DNA from: OCS116 sp051531935 | GTDB lineage: Bacteria > Pseudomonadota > Alphaproteobacteria > Rhizobiales > OSC116 | Assembly (NCBI GenBank): GCA_051531935.1 | Contig: JAOPTR010000002.1 | Location: forward strand, 248,001-312,000 | Length of the DNA: 64,000 bases | Direction: 5' to 3' | The notes under the pieces: generated by a model | What the model saw: only the letters and a program-made list of their open reading frames with translations | What the model was told of the DNA's origin: nothing | Database searches by the model: none | Program-made: the position numbers and the translations under genes | Part shown: one piece after another, positions 43,679 through 52,368 of the stretch | How the letters are laid out: every line of letters begins with the position of its first letter | Numbering within the stretch: position 1 is the first letter of the stretch

Positions 43679-44602
43679 CTACTTTATGAGTTTTAGAATT
43701 GATTTGTGAAGGTTTTGGATAAATGCCAGCCCCAATAAAATAAGTAGTACACCAATTATTTCGTTGGTTTCGAACCGTTCTCCCAAAAATAATGTTCCTA
43801 TTGTAATGGAAAAAATTGGAATTATAAACGTTGTGAGGGATGTATTGCTTGCGCCCGCAGTTTTGATGATTTTAAATAGAATTACATATGCTAGTGCAGT
43901 CGATAACAGGCTAACCATAAGCAACGATACCCATACAGACGCCGAATAATCTAATGTGGGGGCGCCATCAAAATAAAAGCTTACAATGCCCGTTACCAAT
44001 GCAGACCACATAAGGGAGTAGGTGGCTAATACAGTGTTATCAAGCCCATCATCCACATATAACCGATTGTATATCCCGCTAATTGCATAGAAGAATGTGG
44101 CGCCAATAATTGCCAATTGGCCAATATTCGTAAGGTCAAAGTCGGTGATGGCATCTGTACCAATCATAACTATTATGCCCATTAAGCCGATAAGTAATCC
44201 GATGGTTTTATTGATGGTTAAGCGCTCGGATTGCCCCAATAAGAAATGAGCGAATATAGCTGTGAAAAATGGCACACTGCCGTTGAAGATGGATGCCATG
44301 CTCGTGCTTATATATTTTTGCCCCCATGTGAAGAATGTAAATGGGATGGCGGCCATTAGCATGCCCATAATAAACATTATTACATGTTGTTTTGCGGTTA
44401 ATTTGAGGCTTTTTTTGCTGACAATGCACCATATTAGTAGCCCAAATGCCGCAATACCAATGCGTAAGAAAACAACAGTGAAAGGTTGGATTTCACTTAA
44501 AGCATTTTTTAAATTTAGGAATGAAGTGCCCCAGAGAATAGATAGAATTATAAGCATAATCCATTCAGCTTTGCCCATTGTATATGTGTTTTTTTTTGCC
44601 AT
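43679..44602 (-). CDS. DMT/EamA-family transporter
   Basis: A 307-residue protein with about ten membrane segments in two EamA repeats (LSILWGTSFLNLKNALSEIQP at the start; IIPIFSITIGTLFLGERFETNE near residue 260, with the GE motif typical of repeat ends). Metabolite or amino-acid export is likely; the substrate is unknown. It converges on pleD with only 3 bases between stop codons, leaving no room for a terminator. Confidence 0.87.
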   Translation of the reverse strand: MAKKNTYTMGKAEWIMLIILSILWGTSFLNLKNALSEIQPFTVVFLRIGIAAFGLLIWCIVSKKSLKLTAKQHVIMFIMGMLMAAIPFTFFTWGQKYISTSMASIFNGSVPFFTAIFAHFLLGQSERLTINKTIGLLIGLMGIIVMIGTDAITDFDLTNIGQLAIIGATFFYAISGIYNRLYVDDGLDNTVLATYSLMWSALVTGIVSFYFDGAPTLDYSASVWVSLLMVSLLSTALAYVILFKIIKTAGASNTSLTTFIIPIFSITIGTLFLGERFETNEIIGVLLILLGLAFIQNLHKSILKLIK

Positions 44603-44867
44603 ATCACCCTCACAAGATAAAAACTAGATTTATCATTGAAAGTAAATTTTGTTGAATCAATATAATTGATGAATATTTATTGTCTCTGGCTGTACCTCAT
44701 TTTTTTAGTGTTGCCTTTTCTGATCAGGCATCACGAAATTGTGGCTTGTTTTAAATTGGTATTTATTCCAAGTTTATCTAGTGGTGTGTCGGAGCCAATA
44801 TTAGTTAGTTACAGTTTTGAACCTACGCATTGAATGCAAATTTAAAGTCAAAAATAAGGGACATATA

Positions 44868-45503
44868 ATGGCACCTGCAATAGAAATTTATATTTGGCCA
44901 ACGCCAAATGCTCATAAAATTACAATTATGTTAGAAGAAACGGGTTTGGATTATAATGTTAATTTCGTCAATATTGGTGAAGGCGACCAGTTTAAACCTG
45001 AATTTTTAGAAATCTCGCCCAATAACCGTATGCCAGCTATTGTCGACCCGACCGGCCCTGATGGTGCGCCTATATCGGTGTTTGAATCTGGTGCTATTTT
45101 GCAATATTTAGGCCGTAAAACGGGGCAATTTTACCCGACAGATGAGCGCCAACGGGTGGCCGTTGAGGAGTGGTTGATGTGGCAAATGGGTGGATTTGGG
45201 CCAATGTTAGGGCAGGCGCATCATTTTAGGCAATTTGCTCCTGAAAAGGTACCTTATGGCATTAAACGGTATACGGATGAAGCGGCGCGACTATATGGTG
45301 TGTTTGATCGTAAATTGGCAATCACTGAATTTGTAGCTGGTGATTATTCTATTGCTGACATGTCGATGATCGGATGGGCACGGTCTCATGAGCGGCAAGG
45401 GCAGGATTTGGCCAACTTTCCAAATGTAAAAAGATGGTATGATGTTATGAATGCGCGGCCTGCAGTGCAACGCGCACTTGAAATAACAGTTCCTCAAAAA
45501 TAA
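44868..45503 (+). CDS. Glutathione S-transferase family protein (YfcG/Ure2-like)
   Basis: A 211-residue GST. Thioredoxin-like domain (IEIYIWPTPNAHKITIMLEETGLDY), glutathione-binding loop PNNRMPAIVDP and FESGAILQYLGRKTG, then the helical domain with VEEWLMWQMGGFGPMLGQAHHF. The TPN start and GQAHHF stretch fit Nu-class disulfide-bond oxidoreductases such as YfcG and YghU. The ATG at 44868 has TAAGGGA upstream; a longer frame from 44817 adds 17 basic residues with no support. The 250 bases upstream (44603-44867) hold no gene I can support. Confidence 0.9.
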   Translation: MAPAIEIYIWPTPNAHKITIMLEETGLDYNVNFVNIGEGDQFKPEFLEISPNNRMPAIVDPTGPDGAPISVFESGAILQYLGRKTGQFYPTDERQRVAVEEWLMWQMGGFGPMLGQAHHFRQFAPEKVPYGIKRYTDEAARLYGVFDRKLAITEFVAGDYSIADMSMIGWARSHERQGQDLANFPNVKRWYDVMNARPAVQRALEITVPQK

Positions 45504-45510
45504 CACTCAA

Positions 45511-45540
45511 AAAAAGAGGCAGATAAAATTGCCTCTTTTT
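45511..45540. terminator. Bidirectional terminator between the GST and CreA-family genes
   Basis: AAAAAGAGGCA pairs with TGCCTCTTTTT around an 8-base loop. The A-run and T-run make it work for both the GST gene on the plus strand and the convergent CreA-family gene on the minus strand. Confidence 0.9.
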
Positions 45541-45561
45541 AATGAATGCTGATTATATTAT

Positions 45562-46098
45562 TTACTCTAAAAAATCTTCGCAGCGTGCAGGGACTTGGTT
45601 ACCCCAAGGCATGATAGGTACGGTGGAGGTGGAGTTTTTAGGAGAGCCATCAATAATTTTGTCGGAGTAAACTAGATATACCAACGTGTTCCGAGTGGCA
45701 TCACAACCACGAACAATACGCATTTTCTTGAATAAGAATGAACGTTTTTTGCGATACATAACATCACCCTGTTCAAATTTTTCAGTAAACTCGATAGGGC
45801 CAACTTGACGGCAGGCAAGAGAAATGTCAGAAACTTCTTCGGCAACGCCAAAGAAACCAGATACACCACCTTTTTCAGGAATTGTAAAATGGCAAGAAAC
45901 GCCTTTAATGACAGGGTCGTCAATCGCGTAAACAGCGAGCTTATGATCTGGCGTTAGGAATTTCCAAACTGTTGACTTTTTAAATATCAAGTCTGGTTCA
46001 TCGGCCGCGTGGGGTGTGCTAACGCTGCCAAACATTAGGGTGGCGGCACATAAGCCTGTAACCACGAGCTTGCTTGTATTCTTAATCCATTTTTTCAT
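45562..46098 (-). CDS. creA: CreA-family secreted protein
   Basis: A 178-residue protein with a signal peptide (LVVTGLCAATLMFGSVSTPHAAD, cleavage near residue 32). The CreA core shows KKSTVWKFLTPDHKLAVYAIDDPVIKGVSCHFT, then GVAEEVSDISLACRQVGPI and MRIVRGCDATRNTLVYLVYSDKIIDGSPKNS. Three conserved cysteines are visible. The biochemical role of CreA is unknown despite its wide occurrence. It is divergent from the GntR regulator and converges on the GST gene, with which it shares a terminator. Confidence 0.9.
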   Translation of the reverse strand: MKKWIKNTSKLVVTGLCAATLMFGSVSTPHAADEPDLIFKKSTVWKFLTPDHKLAVYAIDDPVIKGVSCHFTIPEKGGVSGFFGVAEEVSDISLACRQVGPIEFTEKFEQGDVMYRKKRSFLFKKMRIVRGCDATRNTLVYLVYSDKIIDGSPKNSTSTVPIMPWGNQVPARCEDFLE

Positions 46099-46197
46099 AA
46101 TATCTTCCTAAATTGTGCTTGTTGATAATATGGAGGTCGGACCGAGGTTTTACAATCTTAATTTAAAAAAAATTAAAAACATGTTGCGTTTATGATT

Positions 46198-46225
46198 TTG
46201 GTGTACTACTTATCTAATACACCAA
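46198..46225. promoter_or_regulatory. Operator-like dyad upstream of the YtrA-type GntR gene
   Basis: TTGGTGTACTA and TAATACACCAA form 11-base arms with one mismatch around a 6-base spacer, 20 bases before the GntR start codon. The position is right for autorepression of the regulator-ABC operon by the encoded protein (inference). Confidence 0.7.
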
Positions 46226-46245
46226 TATACAGAAAGCGAAAACAG

Positions 46246-46605
46246 ATGTATGAATGGAATAAAAATCAACCGATATTTTTGCAAATTAGGCAAATAATTA
46301 TCGAAATGATTTTAAACAAAAGTGTGAAATCGGGCGAGGCGCTGCCTTCTGTACGACAACTGGCGACAGAATTGTCTGTTAATCCGCTGACGGTCACTAA
46401 GGCTTATCAATCTTTGGTTGATATGGAAATTATTGAGAAAAAACGTGGATTAGGAATGTTTGTGATGGATGATTCTCAGGAACGGTTATTGAAGGTAGAA
46501 CGCGAAACATTTTTAAAAGATGAGTGGCCACAAATTCTGAAACGCCTTGATTCTTTAGGTATTAAGCTCAAAGAACTTGTCAAGAAAGAGCAGGGTGCAG
46601 TATGA
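46246..46605 (+). CDS. GntR-family transcriptional regulator, YtrA type
   Basis: A 119-residue regulator from the ATG at 46246. The winged-helix domain is NQPIFLQIRQIIIEMILNK, GEALPSVRQLATELSVNPLTVTKAYQSLVDMEIIEKKRGLGMFV, followed by a short helical tail of about 40 residues. This compact tail defines the YtrA subgroup, which usually represses a neighbouring ABC transporter operon. It overlaps the ATPase gene by 4 bases. The dyad just upstream is its probable operator. Confidence 0.9.
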   Translation: MYEWNKNQPIFLQIRQIIIEMILNKSVKSGEALPSVRQLATELSVNPLTVTKAYQSLVDMEIIEKKRGLGMFVMDDSQERLLKVERETFLKDEWPQILKRLDSLGIKLKELVKKEQGAV

Positions 46606-47471
46606 ACCAACTAATTACAGTGAAGGGGCTTTCTAAGAAATACGGAAATAGCCCTGTGCTAAAAAATATCAGCTTTGAAATTGAAAAGGGTAAAATTTAT
46701 GGCCTTATTGGCCATAATGGTGCGGGTAAAACCACCATTTTAAATTCAATTTTAGGCCTTATTGATTATGAGGGTGAGGTTTCTGTTTTAGGAAGATCAC
46801 CATATAAAGAGCGATTTGAATTAATGCAGGACATTGCTTTCATATCGGACGTTGCGAGCTTACCAAGGTTTTTAAAAGTTAGCCAAATTATTAAATTAAT
46901 GAAAGATATTCACCCTAAATATAACGAGGAGAAGACTTATGAATATATACAGAACTCGAATATTAAGCTTCAAGCTAAGATTAAGTCTTTATCAAAAGGT
47001 ATGCTCGCTCAGCTCCATTTGGCGCTAGTGATGTCGATTGATGCTCAAATATTGGTTTTAGATGAACCAACATTGGGGTTGGACATTATCAATCGTAAGA
47101 ATTTTTTCAAACAGCTTATTGATGATTATATGCATGATGATCGAACCATTATCATCACGACCCATCAAGTCGATGAAATTGAATTTTTGTTATCTGACAT
47201 TATGTTTGTGCGGGCAGGGGAGCTGGTATTGAACTGCCCTATGGAAGAAGCTAGTGAGTTATATTGCCAGCTTGTCGTAAATCAAGACAACTTAGCTGCT
47301 GCCCAGGGGTTTAACCCGATATATGAAGACAAACAATTTGGCCAGATAGTTATGTTGTTTAAAGGCGCCGATGTGGAAAAACTTAGCGCTCTTGGCAAAG
47401 TTTCAACACCGAGCTTAAGTGATTTATTTGTTGCTTTGATGCAGCAATTGGGAGATGATAATGAATATTAG
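46602..47471 (+). CDS. ABC exporter ATP-binding protein (YtrB/BcrA-like)
   Basis: A 289-residue ATPase with Walker A IGHNGAGKTTILNS, a signature region LSKGMLAQLHLALVMS, Walker B ILVLDEPTLGLD and switch His ITTHQVDEIEFLL. The last 80 residues form a family-typical accessory region. It belongs to the group that exports lipids, antibiotics or peptides. It is translated coupled to the GntR gene before and the permease after (11-base overlap with the ATG at 47461). Confidence 0.9.
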   Translation: MNQLITVKGLSKKYGNSPVLKNISFEIEKGKIYGLIGHNGAGKTTILNSILGLIDYEGEVSVLGRSPYKERFELMQDIAFISDVASLPRFLKVSQIIKLMKDIHPKYNEEKTYEYIQNSNIKLQAKIKSLSKGMLAQLHLALVMSIDAQILVLDEPTLGLDIINRKNFFKQLIDDYMHDDRTIIITTHQVDEIEFLLSDIMFVRAGELVLNCPMEEASELYCQLVVNQDNLAAAQGFNPIYEDKQFGQIVMLFKGADVEKLSALGKVSTPSLSDLFVALMQQLGDDNEY

Positions 47472-48399
47472 AGCTGAACTTGCAATTATAAAAAAAGAAA
47501 TGATTGAGCATAAGGGCGCACTTTTTATTGCCCCCGCTATTTTGGTTGCCTTATTCTTTGTTTTGGTGACTTTGCAAACAACCATATTGGGAGTGGAGCC
47601 TGCGGGGATACCTGTTTCATCTCATGAAACCTTTATCATGGCATATGTTTTGGCTGCTTTGTTTTTTGTTGCTTATACGCTCATCGTATTGTTTTTCTAT
47701 TACGCAGACTCGTTTTCTGCGGATCGAAAAAACAACGGGCTGTTATTTTGGAAATCACTTCCAATTAGTGATTTGAAGATACTGGGGCTAAAACTATTCA
47801 CTGGCACATTTATTGTACCTCTTATTATGTTGGGGTGGATTGCTGTTGCAGCAATTGCTGCTTACATAATTGGTGTTTTGAATATGGGGGAGTTTTCTGA
47901 TTTTATTGCACCGTGGACAGCCCTTAACACATTAATTCAAATATCGGTTCAATTTGCTGTGGTCTTGATTTTGGCAATGATATGGGTGGTACCATATTAT
48001 GCTTGGGTTGGTGTGCTGAGTGTGTTCTTTAAAAAATGGTCGATTGCTTTGGCATTTATTATTCCAGTGGTATTGATTATAATTGAACAGATTTTTAATT
48101 TTGATGGATTTGGAACAAGTTATATTTATGACTATCTGATTGAAACGCGCCTTACTGAGATGGTAGATACTGCGGCTATGTCTCATGATGAAACCTTCTT
48201 ATCATCAGTTAATAAATTTGAATTTGAGTGGGGTAAATCCCACAATGTTAGTGCTGATGTGTTCCTAAAAAGCCTGCCAACAGCGGTGTGGGAATTCGTA
48301 ACGAATATAAGATGGGTAGCTATGTCCATCGGTGTGCTTGTGGCAGCGGTATTTGTTTTCGTCGGCAGTGAATATAGACGCAGATTCATTCAAGGTTAG
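47461..48399 (+). CDS. ABC-2-type permease of the YtrA-controlled exporter
   Basis: A 312-residue membrane protein with six or more hydrophobic segments (LFIAPAILVALFFVLVTL, AYVLAALFFVAYTLIVLFFYY, and a final WVAMSIGVLVAAVFVFVGSEY). The motif FSADRKNNGLLFWKSLPISD after segment 2 is typical of ABC-2-type transporters that couple to BcrA-like ATPases. The ATG at 47461 has GGGAG at good distance; an ATG at 47455 is also in frame. Substrate unknown; cell-envelope stress relief is a common role for this group. Confidence 0.85.
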   Translation: MNIRAELAIIKKEMIEHKGALFIAPAILVALFFVLVTLQTTILGVEPAGIPVSSHETFIMAYVLAALFFVAYTLIVLFFYYADSFSADRKNNGLLFWKSLPISDLKILGLKLFTGTFIVPLIMLGWIAVAAIAAYIIGVLNMGEFSDFIAPWTALNTLIQISVQFAVVLILAMIWVVPYYAWVGVLSVFFKKWSIALAFIIPVVLIIIEQIFNFDGFGTSYIYDYLIETRLTEMVDTAAMSHDETFLSSVNKFEFEWGKSHNVSADVFLKSLPTAVWEFVTNIRWVAMSIGVLVAAVFVFVGSEYRRRFIQG

Positions 48400-48423
48400 A
48401 CCAATTATATCTAGAATGAGAGA

Positions 48424-48450
48424 AAAGGGCGCTTTATGCGCTCTTTTTTT
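48424..48450 (+). terminator. Intrinsic terminator after the GntR-ABC operon
   Basis: AAGGGCGC pairs with GCGCTCTT around TTTAT (one G-U pair), followed by seven T. It lies 25 bases after the permease stop codon. Confidence 0.85.
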
Positions 48451-48480
48451 GTGTTTAAAACTAAATTCGGATCCTTTGTT

Positions 48481-49122
48481 TCATCGGTCGCTTAACACCA
48501 AGCGAACTGCTAATCCACCAAATACGGTGGCAAGAAGGTATTGGGGGAGGCGGGAAAAACGGTTTTGTGACGAAAATGCCCTGCCCATTCCTTCTGAAAT
48601 TTTATGTGCGCTGACAATAACTATGCTCAGAATGATTAGGCCAACAAAGTTAAATAAAACCGAAAGAATCATAATTTGAAGAGCTACAGAGCCTAGATTT
48701 GGATCGACAAATTGAGGGAATAGCGCCAGCACGAATAGAATTATTTTGGGGTTAAGTAGGTTGGTGAGTAAGCCTTGATTGAACATTTGCTTATTTGTAT
48801 ATTTGGTGTTTTGTGTGGACGAGGGCGCTTTGCTTGTGTTTGATGTTATTGTTTTCCATGCAAGAAAAATTAGATATGCCGCTCCAAGATAACGCACGGC
48901 ATCATATGCCCAAGGAAGCGCGATGAATAATTGTGAAAGCCCGAGTGCTGCTGCAAGTGCATGTAGAAAAACACCTGTTGCTGTGCCGGCATATGTAGCA
49001 AAACCTGCGGAGCGACCTTGGGCGATGCTGCGTGAGGCAATTAGCAACATGTCTGGGCCAGGCATGATGGCAATGGCAAAGCATGCGGCTGTAAATAAAA
49101 CCAATGTTGAAAATTCAGGCAT
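48481..49122 (-). CDS. LysE/RhtB-family amino-acid exporter
   Basis: A 213-residue membrane protein of the LysE family: IMPGPDMLLIASRSIAQGRSAG at the N terminus, AYLIFLAWKTI, and LLTNLLNPKIILFVLALFPQF. About six membrane segments. The ATG at 49122 is preferred to a GTG 6 bases upstream. Substrate unknown. It is downstream of parC on the same strand, with 186 bases between, in which I saw only AT-rich sequence with a short palindrome and no clear terminator. Confidence 0.87.
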   Translation of the reverse strand: MPEFSTLVLFTAACFAIAIMPGPDMLLIASRSIAQGRSAGFATYAGTATGVFLHALAAALGLSQLFIALPWAYDAVRYLGAAYLIFLAWKTITSNTSKAPSSTQNTKYTNKQMFNQGLLTNLLNPKIILFVLALFPQFVDPNLGSVALQIMILSVLFNFVGLIILSIVIVSAHKISEGMGRAFSSQNRFSRLPQYLLATVFGGLAVRLVLSDR

Positions 49123-49308
49123 GAACACTCCAGTTATATGAAAAGTCTTTCCCGCATGATAATCAACTCATGTCAGAATGTCATATCACATGTTTTGATG
49201 TAAATGAAATAAGCGCATAATATATATTATGGAAACTTTATTGAGTCGATGTTGGTGATATGCCGCTTTAGGCTATTCTGCATGTTAGCTTATTGTGTCG
49301 CAGTGATA

Positions 49309-51552
49309 TTACTGAGTGAACTTGTTATTTGAAGGAAAACCGCGTGGTGGCATACGGCCTGTTTGCGCACGAGCGCCTAACCAGTCTTCAAGTTCTGTTA
49401 CGGTACGGTTGCGTCCGCCAGTGTCTAACCAGTGCAATCCATCTTCGATGTTAAAGGTAATGGCATCTGATACGCCACCATCTTTATAGCGTTGCAGCAT
49501 AACACCGCGGCCTTTAGACAGCTCGTTCACTTCAGCGGTTTTGTAAACCAGTAGCTTGCGGTTAAGTCCAATCACCGCGACATGGTTGCCATTAGCCAAG
49601 GTACATATTTGTGCCACTGTTGGTGCTTTAACGTTCAGCACTTGCTTGCCGCGTTTGGCATTGGACAGTAGATCGGTTTCGTTGACCACAAAACCGCGAC
49701 CATCTGAAGCAACAATAAGGCGTTTTTGATCGGCTTTATAAACGAAAATTTGGAATATCTCGACATCTTGCGCGACGTCAATAAGCAAGCGTAATGGCTC
49801 GCCGTGCCCTCGCCCACCCGGAAACTTATCTGCCCCGACGGTATACACACGGCCATCTGTAGCGCAAATGAGTATTTTGTCAGTTGTTTCGGCATGGAAT
49901 GCGAATTTATGCTCATCACCTGTTTTATAGGTAAGTTTGGACATGTCGGCTTGATGGCCTTTAAGTGCGCGAATCCAACCCATTGCCGAGCAAATGATTG
50001 TAATTGGCTCTTTTTCGATAAACGCTTCTGCACTGTCTAGATCGACATCTGGTGCGATTTCAAACTGTGTGCGACGTTTGCCTAGCTCAGTCTTTTCGCC
50101 AAATTGTTTTTTGAGTTCTCTAATGCTGTCGGAAATTACTTTCCATTGAAGGTCTTCACTTTCGACTAACTCTTGCAGGCCAGCTTGTTCTAAGCATAAT
50201 TCATCATATTCGCGGCGAAGTTCCATTTCTTCGAGCTTACGCAATGAGCGCAAACGCATGTTTAAAATGGCCTCGGCCTGTACATCGGTGAGTTCAAAAG
50301 CACTGATAAGCGAAGCTTTGACCTCATCTTCATAGCGAATGATGCGGATGACTTCATCGAGGTTTAAGTAAGCAACAATGAGACCAGATAGGATTTCTAG
50401 GCGTCTGGCAATTTTCTCCAAACGGAAATTGCTTTTGCGTACCAAAACCACTTGTCTATGGTCAATCCAACCAAGGATAATGTCGTTCAACGGCAGTACT
50501 TTTGGCACTAAACCATCGGTAAGCACGTTCATATTAAACGAAATCCGAGTTTCTAAATCACTCACTCTAAATAGTGATTCCATCAATAGTAATGGATCAA
50601 TATTACGGTTTTTAGGTTCGATAATAAGGCGGATGTCTTCGGCAGATTCATCGAAAATATCACCAACAAGGGGGATTTTCTTTTCGAATAATTGGTCTGC
50701 GATGCGTTCAATCAGTTTAGATTTTTGAACTTGATATGGAATTTCCGTAATGACGATGCGATAACCGCCACGGCCTAAATCTTCTTTATGCCATGCCGCC
50801 CTCACCCGAATGCTACCGCGACCAGTTTGGTAAGCTTTTAGGATGTTTTCATGAGGTTCAATGATCACGCCACCTGTTGGTAAGTCGGGCCCAGGTATGA
50901 AGTTCATTAGGGTTTCGACAGACGCATTACGGTGTTTAATTAGATGTAAGGATGCGGAGCAGATTTCGGCCACATTATGAGGTGGAATGCTTGTCGCCAT
51001 GCCCACAGCAATGCCAGTTGAGCCGTTGGCCAGTAGGTTAGGGAAGTTGGCAGGCAGTACAATTGGCTCATCTTCTTCGCCATCATAGGTGAGGCGAAAA
51101 TCCACTGTGTCTTGGTCTAAATCTTCGAGCAAGCGGCTCGCAACTTCTGTCATGCGGGATTCGGTGTAACGCATAGCGGCGGCGTTATCACCATCGACAG
51201 AACCAAAATTGCCCTGCCCTTCAACCAATGGATAGCGCACTGCAAATTCTTGAGCCAAACGCACCAAGGCATCGTAGACTGATTGGTCACCATGTGGGTG
51301 ATATTTACCGATGACATCGCCAACCACACGCGCACATTTTTTAAAGCCCGATTTTGGGTCTAATTTGAGTTTGTGCATGGCAAATAATAGGCGTCTATGC
51401 ACTGGTTTCAGGCCGTCGCGTACGTCGGGTAGTGCTCTGTGCATGATGGTCGATAGAGCATATGCCAGATATCGTTCTTCCAACGCTTCACGTAAATTTA
51501 CATGGCTAGCTGGGTTGACTTCTGATTCGGTTGTGTCGTTGTCGTTGCTCAT
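49309..51552 (-). CDS. parC: DNA topoisomerase IV subunit A
   Basis: A 747-residue type IIA topoisomerase subunit. The N-terminal breakage-reunion domain contains LREALEERYLAYALSTIMHRALPDVRDGLKPVHRRLLF and the active-site tyrosine in AAMRYTESRMTEVASRLLEDL. The QRDR-equivalent region reads HPHGDQSVYDALVRLAQ, with a GDQS sequence. C-terminal blades (KLTYKTGDEHKFAF and others) fit the beta-pinwheel of ParC rather than GyrA: it lacks the GyrA box. It decatenates daughter chromosomes with ParE. It lies 75 bases after recO, the usual alphaproteobacterial order. Confidence 0.95.
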   Translation of the reverse strand: MSNDNDTTESEVNPASHVNLREALEERYLAYALSTIMHRALPDVRDGLKPVHRRLLFAMHKLKLDPKSGFKKCARVVGDVIGKYHPHGDQSVYDALVRLAQEFAVRYPLVEGQGNFGSVDGDNAAAMRYTESRMTEVASRLLEDLDQDTVDFRLTYDGEEDEPIVLPANFPNLLANGSTGIAVGMATSIPPHNVAEICSASLHLIKHRNASVETLMNFIPGPDLPTGGVIIEPHENILKAYQTGRGSIRVRAAWHKEDLGRGGYRIVITEIPYQVQKSKLIERIADQLFEKKIPLVGDIFDESAEDIRLIIEPKNRNIDPLLLMESLFRVSDLETRISFNMNVLTDGLVPKVLPLNDIILGWIDHRQVVLVRKSNFRLEKIARRLEILSGLIVAYLNLDEVIRIIRYEDEVKASLISAFELTDVQAEAILNMRLRSLRKLEEMELRREYDELCLEQAGLQELVESEDLQWKVISDSIRELKKQFGEKTELGKRRTQFEIAPDVDLDSAEAFIEKEPITIICSAMGWIRALKGHQADMSKLTYKTGDEHKFAFHAETTDKILICATDGRVYTVGADKFPGGRGHGEPLRLLIDVAQDVEIFQIFVYKADQKRLIVASDGRGFVVNETDLLSNAKRGKQVLNVKAPTVAQICTLANGNHVAVIGLNRKLLVYKTAEVNELSKGRGVMLQRYKDGGVSDAITFNIEDGLHWLDTGGRNRTVTELEDWLGARAQTGRMPPRGFPSNNKFTQ

Positions 51553-51627
51553 TAACCAAATTAAACATTTTTAGGGCGGTTTTTATAGAGGGAATTTGAT
51601 AAATGAACAGAATTCTTTGTTATTTGG

Positions 51628-52365
51628 CTATTCAGCAGTTTTTGTCATCTTAAAAACGCGGTCAATTAACAGTTTTTGAGCCTCTGGAAAGGGCAGATTT
51701 TGCACATCATATATGTGTTTTTTAATAAAATACTCAGTTATTTTCATGCCTTCAAACAGGTGATCTGGTGTGATTTCGGTTTCAAAATCACCGTTTATAA
51801 ATGGCGGAATGATGAAAAGTTTACCCTTATATGGCAAGCCAACTTCTTCACAAACAGCCCTGCCCGTACGTGGCGAAATGTAGGCTAAATTTTTGGTCGT
51901 TCCTGTGACGGCGCATTGGCTCAAATCTAACCCATAGCCCATTTGTTGTAAAAACCCGACTTGCCATTTTATGAGGAGCGGAAGCCAGTTTTCATCTTCA
52001 ATAAGATGTTCCAACACAGTTTCAAAGCCATCATATAGCTGCCCATATGCCTGCCGATCGGGCAGTTTTTTGAGTAGATCACAGAGTGAGGAGAGCCCGA
52101 GCGGAGCTAGTTTTGAAGACAGGATGAAGCCTGTATTTAGGTTTATTGGCTCTACATGATATGTGCCTAACTGGTCTTCTAATCTGGCGCGCCATGTTAG
52201 CTTTAGGTAATTTCCAGCTTGCAATATAGAACGTTTGGAACGCCCCATGCCGCCTTTGACCATGCCTTGGTAGCGGCCGCGCTCACGGGTAAAAACGTCG
52301 AGAATGACTGAGTTTTCACCAAATTTCTTTGTCGAAATTACATAGCCATTCTCTTGCCATTCCAT
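51628..52365 (-). CDS. recO: DNA repair protein RecO
   Basis: A 245-residue RecO protein: OB-fold start WQENGYVISTKKFGENSVILDVFTRERGRYQGMVKGG, then TWRARLEDQLGTY and the helical part. The C-terminal zinc-binding cysteines of many RecO proteins are not complete here: only DLSQCAVTGTTKNLAYISPRTGRAVCEE is present, with two Cys. RecO loads RecA with RecR on gapped DNA. It follows the dehydrogenase gene by 3 bases and precedes parC. Confidence 0.92.
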   Translation of the reverse strand: MEWQENGYVISTKKFGENSVILDVFTRERGRYQGMVKGGMGRSKRSILQAGNYLKLTWRARLEDQLGTYHVEPINLNTGFILSSKLAPLGLSSLCDLLKKLPDRQAYGQLYDGFETVLEHLIEDENWLPLLIKWQVGFLQQMGYGLDLSQCAVTGTTKNLAYISPRTGRAVCEEVGLPYKGKLFIIPPFINGDFETEITPDHLFEGMKITEYFIKKHIYDVQNLPFPEAQKLLIDRVFKMTKTAE

Positions 52366-52368
52366 ATT

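Noticed and set aside
44690..44740. GTGTTGCC...GGCATCAC hairpin in the gap before the GST gene, as a small RNA or terminator
   Set aside because: One mismatch, an 11-base loop and no T-run; no promoter or conserved partner seen.
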